DNA of 63,197 bases from Desulfosarcinaceae bacterium (GTDB lineage Bacteria > Desulfobacterota > Desulfobacteria > Desulfobacterales > Desulfosarcinaceae), in assembly GCA_030066015.1 (NCBI GenBank), contig JASJCL010000035.1, forward strand, positions 1 through 63,197, given 5' to 3'. Positions within the stretch are counted from its first letter, which is position 1, and every line of letters starts with the position of its first letter. The notes below the pieces were generated by a model. That model ran no database searches. It was not told the origin of the DNA and worked only from the letters and a program-made list of their open reading frames with translations. Shown here one piece after another: positions 1 to 7,494 of the stretch. The translations under genes were made by a program, and so were the position numbers.

Positions 1-58
1 GACTCCTTTGGTTTTCGTTAAATGATTAAATCGTTGCATCGGCTTGCCGGCTGGCACT

Positions 59-1537
59 TCAGGAAGCTGACGGTACCCCCAGCTCTCTTTCCGTGTCGAG
101 CACGATCTGACGAATGCCGGCCAGAACTGCTTCCGGCAGGGGATCGGGCTGATGGTTGGCCAGGATCCAGCGGGCCTTCTCCACGGCTCTCTCATAGGCG
201 CTGGTGGCGCCCCTCTCCTCCCAGGTGGCCCGCATGCGGCGGTCGACCAGCTCGGGCTTGGACTGGGACCGCATCCCCTTGAAGGTGTGCGGGTGCATGA
301 GAAAATCCTTGCCGGGCCCCATCTCCTTGATGACGTCCACTGCAAGGCTCTCATCGCTCACCGGGATGCCGTGCACGGTGAAGTTGATCATGCGGGCGAA
401 TTCGCAGTCGAGCACCAGTTGACCGTAGTCGAAGGTGATGCCGCTTTCGAGCATTCCCAGACCATAGATCATGTTGGCGCCTGCCAACGCGGGGATCATG
501 GCGGTCAGGGTCTTCTCGTGGCCCATCTGGGTGTCGGATATCTTGCCGTCGCCCTAGCCGCCGGCAACGTAGCTGGGCAGGGCGTAGTAGCGGGCCAGGC
601 GTGCCACGGCGCCGCTGATCAGGGCACACTCGGGGGTGCCCACGGTGGCAGCCGCCATCTTGAGGTCCATGGCGGTGGTGGAGCTGCCGTAGATCACCGG
701 GGCGCCTTTGCGGGTCAGTTGACTGAGGGTGATGCCCGAGAGGATCTCGGCATTGTGGGTCACCAGGGTGCCGGCCAGGGTCACCGGGGCGGTGCCGCCG
801 GCCATGGCCATGCTGAGGATGTTGCAGACCACGTTGTTTCTGGCGGCCGCCATAATGATCTCGCAGCAGTCCTGGATCAGTTGGAGGGGGCTTACCGGGC
901 AGGTGGTGAAGCTCACCAGGGGGCGCCGTTTGAAGGCCTCGATGCCGCCGGCGATGAGGCGCCCCATCTCCAGGATTTTGCCCAGCAGAAAGCCGTTGAC
1001 CGGCCCGAAGGCGCAGTGTTTGGTGGTGTTGGTCAGGTAGGCCTCGGCGTTGTGCAGGGCGACGGCGGCCTGGTCCACGTCGTGGGCCCCCATGGCCTTC
1101 TCGCAAAAGTCCACCTCGGGAAGATAGTCGATCACACGGGCCGAGTCCACCAGGTCCTGCTTGACCGGGTCGCGGTTCTCGCCGGTCGCGAGATCGTTGA
1201 TCTTGACCCCTTCGCTGAAGTTGGTGAAGTGGACCCGGTTGCTCTCCAGCACCAGATCGTGTTTGGGGTCGCGGCCGGCCAGGACCACCTGGGGGGGGGC
1301 CGATCGAACGGCATCCTCCACCAGGTAGGGCGGGATGCGCACGATTTTGGCCGCGGCATCCACTTCGGCGCCGTGGTCGCCGAAGCAGGTCCGGGCCGTG
1401 TCGTCCTCCACAAAGACCCCGGTCTGGGCGAGCACCTCCAATGTGCCCAAATGGATCTCCTCCACCTCCTCTTCGCTGAGGATCTCCATGCGCAAGCCAC
1501 CGTTGCGCTCTCTGCCGGCGTGATGTCGTCGGTTCAT
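59..1537 (-). CDS. mttB: MttB-family methyltransferase with in-frame pyrrolysine codon
   Basis: Trimethylamine:corrinoid methyltransferase family (MttB, COG5598), cytoplasmic; it should move a methyl group from a methylated amine to a corrinoid protein. The frame is interrupted once, by TAG at 554-556 (codon 328), and both halves are clearly MttB: the first ends in SYVAGG, the second continues GDGKISDTQ and runs to TGA. M. barkeri MttB carries Pyl near residue 334, so the amber is read as Pyl, giving about 492 residues. The ATG at 1537 has an AAGGA box six bases upstream. It is last in a minus-strand operon with the RidA, saccharopine-pathway and second MttB genes. Substrate unknown; trimethylamine is the family default, but the neighbours hint at something lysine-like. 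Confidence 0.9.
554..556 (-). other. In-frame UAG predicted to encode pyrrolysine (mttB, codon 328)
   Basis: The amber codon follows Ala-Gly-Gly and precedes Gly-Asp-Gly-Lys, with the conserved Asp-x-Gln seven residues further on. This is where Pyl lies in MttB, and the protein stays homologous on both sides. The pyl operon is present in the same window. Confidence 0.88.
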
Positions 1538-1683
1538 AGGAATTCCTTGGAACTTAAAAAGATTGATGGGTACACCATAAGGAAGGTAAAGATCGACAAA
1601 AGCGTGCGGTAGAATTTTATCTCCCGCCGCGTTTTATAACCTCCCAGCGAGAGACAATTTCGGCTGCAAGCGCCTTCAAAGGG

Positions 1684-2079
1684 CTACACCCCATCCGCCA
1701 CCACCGCATCGGCCTCCATCTCCACCAGCCAGGCCGGGTCGATGAAACGGCTCACCTCCACGAAGGTGCAGGCCGGGCGTATCTCGCCGAAGAATTCGCC
1801 ATGGGCCCGCCCGGCCTCCTTCCAGCGATCGATGTCGGTGAGCATGACGCGGGTGCGGATGATGTCCTCCCGGCGTCCGCCGGCGGCGACCACCGCCGCC
1901 AGGATGATCTCCAGGCAGCGCCGGGTTTGACCATGAAGGTCACCCGGGCAGGCGGTCTGACCGTCCTCGGCAATGGGCGCCGTCCCGGCCACCGCAACCA
2001 TGTGGCCGATTCGCACCGCCCGTGAGAAGCCGATCGGTTCCTCGTAGGGAGACCCCGATGAGATCTGGGTGCGCTTCAT
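1684..2079 (-). CDS. RidA/YjgF/UK114-family protein
   Basis: A 131-residue member of the RidA family, small trimeric cytosolic proteins that hydrolyse reactive enamines and imines released by amino-acid-metabolising enzymes. Recognisable features are the opening ISSGSPYE followed by GFSRAVRIG, AVAGTAP, and the late stretch RPACTFVEVSRFIDPAWLVEMEA. Its ATG overlaps the stop codon of the upstream lysine-oxoglutarate-reductase-like gene by 4 bases (ATGA), so the two are translationally coupled. It ends with TAG. An imine-producing amine or lysine pathway is a natural setting for this protein, but the actual substrate cannot be read from the sequence. Confidence 0.85.
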   Translation of the reverse strand: MKRTQISSGSPYEEPIGFSRAVRIGHMVAVAGTAPIAEDGQTACPGDLHGQTRRCLEIILAAVVAAGGRREDIIRTRVMLTDIDRWKEAGRAHGEFFGEIRPACTFVEVSRFIDPAWLVEMEADAVVADGV

Positions 2080-3413
2080 GCGGGCGCCTCCTTGCCGGCC
2101 GCATGGGCGTCCAGGTGTTCTTGGAGGTAGGCGTACTCCTGGGTGAGCTGCCCGTTATAGACAATGACGGCCTTGCGCACCTCGTGATTCAAGCCCGATT
2201 TTTCAAGGGGCTTGTCGAAGTTGGCTGTCAGGATATTGGGGACCAGCGGGGACAATTGATGGCTGAAAAAGGTCGAGCTGTCCAGGGGGAGTTCACAGGG
2301 CAGGTTATCCACCGCCAGAAGGACGATGCCGTCACCGGTGTGCCCGTCGGTCACCGCCTGGGTCAGGGGGTCCACCTGGTAGGCGGGCATGTCGCTGTCC
2401 GTGGAGCGCACATTGCACTCGACGCTGCCGTGGGTGTCGCAGGTGATGTCGGCGATGCCGGCCAGAAGTGATTTGGGCGACCTTTCGGCCTGCCGTTTGA
2501 GACCCTCCCAAGTGATGAATCGGGGGTAGCGGGCTTCCCAATAAATGGCGTTGATCAGAAGCCGGAAGTGGGCCAGGTAGGGATCGAAGCGGCTCTGGTA
2601 CAGATCGGGCTGGTCGAAGTACTCTTGCAGATCAAAGGCACCGCCGTCCGTGCGTTCCACCAGATCGGCCTCCTTGAAGACCGTGACGTAGAGACGTTTG
2701 GGATCGGCTGTGCCGTCTTTGGTCAGGGTCTCGACCTCATCGGGCGCCACCCGTTCGGTGGGCAGACAATCCAGAATCTGCTGAGCACCTTCAGACACGT
2801 TGCCGTAGCCCAAAACGCCAATGGTAAAGGGGGTCAGCTCGTCCGGGAAGCCCCTCTCGGCGATCTTGGCCCCCACCGCTTTGAGGTGCCGTTGGGCGTC
2901 GGCCACCGAGGTGTACTCATGGGCCCTGTTTATCTGTGACAGGGGCGTCGACACGCCTTTGGCGGCCCAGTGGGCGCCCATGAGGCTGAGAATGTCGATG
3001 GCCCCCGCATCGCCGGCGTAGCGGCCAAAATAGACCATGCGGCGCCCCTTCTCGTCGGAGATGCGTTCATAATCGATCAGGGTGGCGCCGCTGTCGATGA
3101 TCTTCCGCAGGAGGGGCATGCCGTGCTGCTGGCCCTTGATGGTGTGGGAGAAGAAGAGATAGGTCTTGCCGGCCTGGATCTTCTCCTCCGGAATCTCTTT
3201 GACCCCGAGAATCACCTCCCCAGGCGCCTCGTTGTGGCAGATTTGGGCCCCGGCCTCCAGGTAGGCTTGGGAGCTGAAGCAACGCTTCGCCGAGACCTGG
3301 ACATAGGCGCGGACATTGGTTTTCTCGCGAATCTTCTTGAGATCGGCCGGCACGAGTGCGGTGCGGCGCTCCCAGCGGTTCTTGTCCTCGGCGCGAATCA
3401 GCAACGTTTTCAT
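2076..3413 (-). CDS. Lysine-2-oxoglutarate reductase-like protein (LOR/SDH N-terminal family)
   Basis: A 445-residue protein resembling the lysine-ketoglutarate reductase half of the bifunctional AASS enzyme and the alanine dehydrogenase/PNT N-terminal fold. It opens with MKTLLIRAEDKNRWERRTAL, where the ERR-LVP stretch is the family hallmark; IGVLGYGNVSEGAQQ near residue 200 is the nucleotide-binding loop. In eukaryotes this activity joins lysine and 2-oxoglutarate to saccharopine. The partner saccharopine dehydrogenase-like gene lies 2 bases upstream. Here the eukaryotic fusion appears as two separate cistrons. Direction and exact substrate are inferred only. It overlaps the RidA gene by 4 bases. 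Confidence 0.75.
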   Translation of the reverse strand: MKTLLIRAEDKNRWERRTALVPADLKKIREKTNVRAYVQVSAKRCFSSQAYLEAGAQICHNEAPGEVILGVKEIPEEKIQAGKTYLFFSHTIKGQQHGMPLLRKIIDSGATLIDYERISDEKGRRMVYFGRYAGDAGAIDILSLMGAHWAAKGVSTPLSQINRAHEYTSVADAQRHLKAVGAKIAERGFPDELTPFTIGVLGYGNVSEGAQQILDCLPTERVAPDEVETLTKDGTADPKRLYVTVFKEADLVERTDGGAFDLQEYFDQPDLYQSRFDPYLAHFRLLINAIYWEARYPRFITWEGLKRQAERSPKSLLAGIADITCDTHGSVECNVRSTDSDMPAYQVDPLTQAVTDGHTGDGIVLLAVDNLPCELPLDSSTFFSHQLSPLVPNILTANFDKPLEKSGLNHEVRKAVIVYNGQLTQEYAYLQEHLDAHAAGKEAPA

Positions 3414-3415
3414 CG

Positions 3416-4774
3416 TTACACATCTCCCCAGTAGCTGCGTTCATCGGCGGAAAGTTCACTGCGGCGTTCGATGAAGCGAATATTTTTCTTCTCACACTCG
3501 GCCAGGATCGGGTCGTAGATCTGTGGATGAACCGGAATCTGTACACCAGTCAAATCGACCTTCCCAGTGGCCACTAGGCCGGCGGCGATGCCCACCGGAT
3601 ACCCCACCGTGCGCGACATGGAGGTGTCCCCCCCGGGGATGCCGGAATCGATGAGCGTGGACTGAATTCGCTGGCGGGGCTGTTCGGGGAAGAGGACCTC
3701 GAATTCGTGGTGCATCACCAGGAGATCCATCTCGCCTTCGTCGTAGACCAGCCGGCTCTTCAGGGTGTGGGCGAACATGTCGAAAACCGAAACCGTTCCC
3801 AGGTGAAGTCTGCGGTCCGACAAGAGGCCCAACCACTCCAGTTTCTTGAGGGTCAGGCTGTGTACCGGTATCTTCAAGTATGCGGCGATGGCCGTGCGCA
3901 GGTCATCCGCCGGACCGCAGGAAACGATATTGGCCAATACCTCGCGGGGCGTCACCTCGTCGAAGTCGAACTTCATTTTCTGGTTGAGCAACCCGAGCTT
4001 CTTAATGAAGTCCCAGGTCTCGCAGTAGCCCACATTGCGCAGAGTGCCGCGATACATCCCGGAGACCCCCGTCAGGCCGTACATACCGATGTACGGCAGG
4101 GCGTCGCGGTTGACATAGGCCTCAAACACACCAGCGCCGGGCACACTTTTTAGCCAGTAGTGCTCGAAGAGCTGATCGCCGGGCACCTCGATCACCTTGC
4201 CGTGCTCGAGGTAGCGGCCGTCATTCATGGCGGCCAGCATGGCACCCTCGGGGCTCCAGGAGAATTTGTAGCCCAAGGGGTTGTTGTTGCTCTCCAAAGC
4301 CGGCAAGCCGCCGCAGTAGGAGAAGAAGCTGTCCACGCGCCCGCCGTCGCTGTGAACCTGGTCGATAATCTGCATGGCCGACATGTGGTCTAGACCGGGA
4401 TCCACGCCTACTTCATTGAGGAATAGCAGCCCCTTGGCCTTTACGTCGGCGTGAATTGACCGCATCTCCTCCTTGACGTAGGAGGCGGTGACCAAGTGCT
4501 TGCGCAGCTCGAGACAGAGGCGGCCCACCCGGGGATGAAAACTCCAGGGCAGGAGGCTGACGACGATGTCGGCGTCGGCCACCAGGTTGTGGAGACGGGC
4601 GCTGTCGTTGACGTCCAGTTGAATGGCGATCCCCCGGCTGTGATCGCCCACGAGCTCCTGGGCCGGCTCCATCTGTTGATCGGCCACCAGAACGGCCACC
4701 TCCGGCAGATCGAGCAGGTAATGTACGGCGGGTCGGGCCACGAGGCCGGCCCCCAGAACGAGGATCTTTTTCAT
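3416..4774 (-). CDS. Saccharopine dehydrogenase-like protein
   Basis: A 452-residue saccharopine dehydrogenase-family protein (Sacchrp_dh_NADP plus C-terminal domain). The N-terminus MKKILVLGAGLVARP carries a GxGxxxxP dinucleotide loop, followed by ADIVVSLLPW and NEVGVDPGLDHMSAM, all typical of the glutamate-forming enzyme that splits saccharopine to aminoadipate semialdehyde and glutamate. It is directly followed by the lysine-oxoglutarate-reductase-like gene (2-base gap) and preceded by an MttB-family gene 15 bases away, so co-transcription is very likely. The pair could degrade lysine released by demethylation of a methylated lysine, or control lysine supply for Pyl synthesis; both are inference. 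Confidence 0.82.
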   Translation of the reverse strand: MKKILVLGAGLVARPAVHYLLDLPEVAVLVADQQMEPAQELVGDHSRGIAIQLDVNDSARLHNLVADADIVVSLLPWSFHPRVGRLCLELRKHLVTASYVKEEMRSIHADVKAKGLLFLNEVGVDPGLDHMSAMQIIDQVHSDGGRVDSFFSYCGGLPALESNNNPLGYKFSWSPEGAMLAAMNDGRYLEHGKVIEVPGDQLFEHYWLKSVPGAGVFEAYVNRDALPYIGMYGLTGVSGMYRGTLRNVGYCETWDFIKKLGLLNQKMKFDFDEVTPREVLANIVSCGPADDLRTAIAAYLKIPVHSLTLKKLEWLGLLSDRRLHLGTVSVFDMFAHTLKSRLVYDEGEMDLLVMHHEFEVLFPEQPRQRIQSTLIDSGIPGGDTSMSRTVGYPVGIAAGLVATGKVDLTGVQIPVHPQIYDPILAECEKKNIRFIERRSELSADERSYWGDV

Positions 4775-4789
4775 GGGATGGTCGCCTCC

Positions 4790-6226
4790 TTAGGACCCCT
4801 GTGCCGTTTCATAGGGGTGAATGAGGGTCTCGCCCCGGGCCATGATCTCGTCATGGTCCGACGGCGGCCGCAGTTCGACCATAAGATCGATGGTGTGCCT
4901 GCGCAGGTGGCCATCGGCAGAGGGGCCTTCCTCGGCCGCCCACTGCTCCAGCGTTTGGCTGGGCCACAGATCGGCGCTTTGCGCTTGGCGGAATCGCTCC
5001 AAGGTCAGCGGTGCCATGAGAAAATTGCCTGCTGGTCCGATGGTGTCGATCTGCTCCGTGGCGACATCGGTCGCTGCAAGGCTGAAACCGCCACTGAATT
5101 GGCGCGCCTGGCGGATCACCTGATCCGCATACACCACCACGGTGGGCGCGAAGGCCAGACTATCGAAAGTCCCCCCCACAAATGGGGCCATGCCCACCTT
5201 GCCCATGCAGGCGGTGAGGTGGTTCATCCAGAGGGTGCCGGCCAGCTGCAAATCGGCTCCCCAGCCGTTGACGCAGCCTGAGGTTCCTGAGTGGGGCAGG
5301 CCGTAATGGGCCATCATTTCGGCACACGCCAGATTGAGCAGCATGCTGTGTGGCGTGTAGACACTGGTCATGGCTTGCATGTCGAAACCGGCGGGCAGGC
5401 TGCCGGCAATGATGGGAGCGCCTGCCTTGACCAATTGGCTGAACACCACGCCGGCCAGCAGTTCGGCGTTCAGCAGGGCCAGCGTTCCACCGGGGCTGAT
5501 GGGTGTGGTCGCACCGCTCATGCCGTAGTTGTTATAGATCAATGGCAACCCGCGTTCGACGGCCATGACGGTCTTGCGGGTCGTCTCCCGGCCCAGCACC
5601 AGCGGAGAGATCGGATTGACATAGGGGATGACCCACGGCTTGCGGCTCAGCTCGCCGTGAAGGAATTCCAAGAGGTCGAGCGCCGCCGTAAACATGCGCT
5701 CGTCGCTGATTAAGAGCACCAATGGCTTGACGGTGTTGGCCGTCATGGTGAGGGTGGCCCAGAGGTCGGCGGTCTCGGTGGGCAGATCCTGAGCGATTCC
5801 CGGGGTGGAGAGCAGATCAAAGGCCGGCAGGTGATCGGCCAGCCGGCTGGCTGCGGCGACGTCCGCCAGGGTGAAGGGCCGCACTTGGTCGTCGGCCGGC
5901 TCCTGATAGTAGAGATTGGTGACCCCCACTCCAAAGCGGGTAATGTTGGAGCGCGTATCGCCGAGGTGGAAGCGCGGCGCCCCCTGGCGATCGTGGATGG
6001 AGACGCTGCCGGGGGCTTGTGCCAAGGCCCAGTTCACGACCTCGGCCGGAATATAGACGCGCCGCTCCCCATCCGCCACCCGACAACCGGCCCCGGCAAA
6101 CCGCCGGCGGGCATCCGGATCATCCACCCGCAGTCCGGTGTCCTCCAGGATGGCGAGGCTGAAACGGTGGACCTGATCCATCTGCTCGGGCCTCAGGACC
6201 GTCAGGGTGGGTTGCACCATCTCCAT
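4790..6226 (-). CDS. MttB-family methyltransferase, no pyrrolysine
   Basis: A 478-residue MttB-superfamily protein (COG5598) with an uninterrupted frame. Where Pyl aligns in MttB it has Cys (residue 318, in GTSGCVNGWGADLQ), judged by the conserved Asp-x-Gln seven residues later. Characterised members lacking Pyl act on quaternary amines such as glycine betaine (MtgB), proline betaine (MtpB) or carnitine (MtcB). I chose the ATG at 6226 because GGAGGG lies six bases upstream; an in-frame ATG at 6247 has no convincing ribosome site. It is the first gene of the minus-strand operon reaching to 59 and diverges from the pyl operon. The substrate is not identifiable from sequence. Confidence 0.85.
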   Translation of the reverse strand: MEMVQPTLTVLRPEQMDQVHRFSLAILEDTGLRVDDPDARRRFAGAGCRVADGERRVYIPAEVVNWALAQAPGSVSIHDRQGAPRFHLGDTRSNITRFGVGVTNLYYQEPADDQVRPFTLADVAAASRLADHLPAFDLLSTPGIAQDLPTETADLWATLTMTANTVKPLVLLISDERMFTAALDLLEFLHGELSRKPWVIPYVNPISPLVLGRETTRKTVMAVERGLPLIYNNYGMSGATTPISPGGTLALLNAELLAGVVFSQLVKAGAPIIAGSLPAGFDMQAMTSVYTPHSMLLNLACAEMMAHYGLPHSGTSGCVNGWGADLQLAGTLWMNHLTACMGKVGMAPFVGGTFDSLAFAPTVVVYADQVIRQARQFSGGFSLAATDVATEQIDTIGPAGNFLMAPLTLERFRQAQSADLWPSQTLEQWAAEEGPSADGHLRRHTIDLMVELRPPSDHDEIMARGETLIHPYETAQGS

Positions 6227-6303
6227 CGGGAGCCCTCCAAACCACATCCATTAAGCGCTCTTGCCAGGCCCACGCGGATTCGGCAGACCGATGACATTGT
6301 ATG

Positions 6304-6350
6304 TTGTCACTTACAGGACAACGCTTACCAGCGGGGCTTGTAAGTGTCAA
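6304..6350. repeat. Inverted repeat, possible operator for the pyl and MttB operons
   Basis: TTGTCACTTACA (6304-6315) and TGTAAGTGTCAA (6339-6350) are reverse complements at 11 of 12 positions, 23 bases apart. The right arm overlaps the minus-strand -35 candidate and lies just upstream of the pyl -10 candidate, as expected for a regulator binding site controlling both directions. The regulator is unknown. Confidence 0.5.
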
Positions 6351-6375
6351 TCAACTAATATATGAGGATCACAGT

Positions 6376-6408
6376 GCGCGGCGTGGGCGAGCGCCCCACG
6401 CCCTGCGC
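6376..6408 (+). other. Stable hairpin in the tRNA-Pyl leader
   Basis: GGCGTGGG (6380-6387) pairs with CCCACGCC (6395-6402) around a 7-base loop. The stem extends outward with GCGC pairs (6376-6379 with 6405-6408) across a 2-base bulge. It is directly followed by AAGGAGGTGA (6409-6418), complementary to the 16S rRNA 3' end, and three bases later by the tRNA. It may aid 5' processing or stop ribosome loading; no U-tract follows, so it is not a classic terminator. Confidence 0.55.
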
Positions 6409-6421
6409 AAGGAGGTGAAGC

Positions 6422-6495
6422 GGGGGGTGGATCGAGATGAGATCGCGTGGACTCTAAATCCACGTAGCTCGGTGCGACACCGGGACTCCCCGCCA
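6422..6495 (+). tRNA. pylT: tRNA-Pyl (anticodon CUA)
   Basis: Amber suppressor tRNA charged with pyrrolysine by PylS. It folds with the hallmarks of tRNA-Pyl. The acceptor stem is GGGGGGT (6422-6428) with ACTCCCC (6485-6491), discriminator G and encoded CCA (6493-6495). One base only (6429) lies between acceptor and D stem, and the D stem is GATC/GATC. The anticodon stem has six rather than five pairs (6446-6451 with 6459-6464) around loop CTCTAAA, anticodon CTA at 6454-6456. The variable loop is three bases (TAG), and the T arm CTCGG/CCGGG has loop TGCGACA without the usual TTC. It heads the pyl operon, 34 bases before pylSc. Confidence 0.96.
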
Positions 6496-6529
6496 TTTTT
6501 ATTGGCGCCGGAAGGAACGGCATGCGTCC

Positions 6530-7366
6530 ATGACGTCCTGGACCGATATTCAGCATCGCCGGCTGGTGGAGCTGGGGGCCGCGGAGGCGGTTCTCCAACA
6601 GGCATTCAGCGACGATGCGGCGCGCAACAACGCGTTCCAAAAACAGGTGACCGCCCTCACCCGTTTGGGGCGGGGACGACTGGCCCAGCTTCGGTCGACC
6701 CATCGTCGACCGGCCCTGTGCCGCCTGGAGCATCGCCTGACGGAGGCCCTCACCGGATTGGGCTTCGTTCAGGTGTCCACCCCCGTTCTGCTCTCGCGCG
6801 GACTGCTGGCGAAGATGGGCGTCACCACCGACCACCCGCTGAACAAGCAGATCTACTGGGTGGAACGGGACAAATGCCTGCGCCCCATGCTGGCCCCCCA
6901 CCTTTACTATGTCATGAAAGACCTGTTGCGCCTGTGGGAGAAGCCGGTGGCGATCTTCGAGATCGGACCCTGCTTTCGCCGGGAGAGCGAGGGCGCCCGC
7001 CACAGCAGTGAATTCACGATGCTCAACCTATGCGAATTTGGACTTCCCGAGGTGCAGCGCCGCCAGCGCATCGAAAACCTGGCGGACGTCATCATGGCGC
7101 AGGCCAAGATAACGGCCTATGCATTTGAAACCGAAACCTCCGCCGTATACGGCACCACCGTGGACGTGGTGGCCGCCGACGGCCTGGAACTCGGCTCCGG
7201 CGCTATGGGGCCCCACCCCCTGGATCGGGCCTGGAAGATCACCGATACCTGGGTGGGCATCGGCTTCGGCCTGGAGCGGCTGCTCATGGCCACCGAGGGC
7301 GGCAGCCATCTGTCGCGCCATGGCCGCAGCCTGGCGTATCTGGACGGGGTGCGGCTGAACATTTAG
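6530..7366 (+). CDS. pylSc: Pyrrolysyl-tRNA synthetase, catalytic domain (PylSc)
   Basis: The catalytic class II core of pyrrolysyl-tRNA synthetase as a separate 278-residue protein, the bacterial arrangement also seen in Desulfitobacterium; it ligates Pyl to tRNA-Pyl. Motifs: RPALCRLEHRLTEAL and LGFVQVSTPVL, KCLRPMLAPHLYYVMKDL (motif 2 region), FEIGPCFRRESEGARHSSEFTML, and GIGFGLERLLM (motif 3), ending SLAYLDGVRLNI. The stop codon is TAG (7364-7366); if read as Pyl the frame stays open for 51 more codons to TGA at 7520-7522, past the pylB start. A GGAAGGAA box is about 12 bases before the ATG, with a three-codon ATG frame at 6522 in between. Confidence 0.95.
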   Translation: MTSWTDIQHRRLVELGAAEAVLQQAFSDDAARNNAFQKQVTALTRLGRGRLAQLRSTHRRPALCRLEHRLTEALTGLGFVQVSTPVLLSRGLLAKMGVTTDHPLNKQIYWVERDKCLRPMLAPHLYYVMKDLLRLWEKPVAIFEIGPCFRRESEGARHSSEFTMLNLCEFGLPEVQRRQRIENLADVIMAQAKITAYAFETETSAVYGTTVDVVAADGLELGSGAMGPHPLDRAWKITDTWVGIGFGLERLLMATEGGSHLSRHGRSLAYLDGVRLNI

Positions 7367-7494
7367 GATCGCCAACGTGAGGCGAGCGTGTCGGCCGTTG
7401 TTCAAGCGATGGGGATCGAGTCCACCGCCCAAGCGCGCTGCCGGCATGCCAAAGATTGCCCCACGCCCAGTTACCGGACCGGGAAGAGAGAGCT

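Larger units (their letters stand above)
6227..6421. promoter_or_regulatory. Divergent control region between the MttB operon and the pyl operon
   Basis: 195 bases separate the two operons. A minus-strand promoter candidate is TTGACA (6345-6350, read on the minus strand), 17-base spacer, then a weak TAAGCG. For the pyl direction there is a TAATAT -10 candidate at 6356-6361 without a good -35, which fits an activated promoter. An inverted repeat (6304-6350) covers both, and a hairpin with a strong Shine-Dalgarno-like motif follows just before the tRNA. Start sites are inferred. Confidence 0.45.

Noticed and set aside
59-1537. mttB read as a pseudogene split by a nonsense mutation
   Set aside because: The only interruption is TAG exactly at the Pyl site, the downstream half remains conserved, and the same pattern occurs in two other genes beside a complete pyl operon.
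152-1612. Long open frame (486 codons) on the plus strand
   Set aside because: Antisense to mttB in a GC-rich region. Its composition is rich in His, Gly and Val, and it has no family resemblance; open antisense frames are common at this GC content.
6427-7011. Coding frame starting at GTG 6427 behind the perfect Shine-Dalgarno
   Set aside because: It runs through the tRNA and then pylSc in another frame, and the product looks like GC-rich noise. Kept only as a leader oddity.
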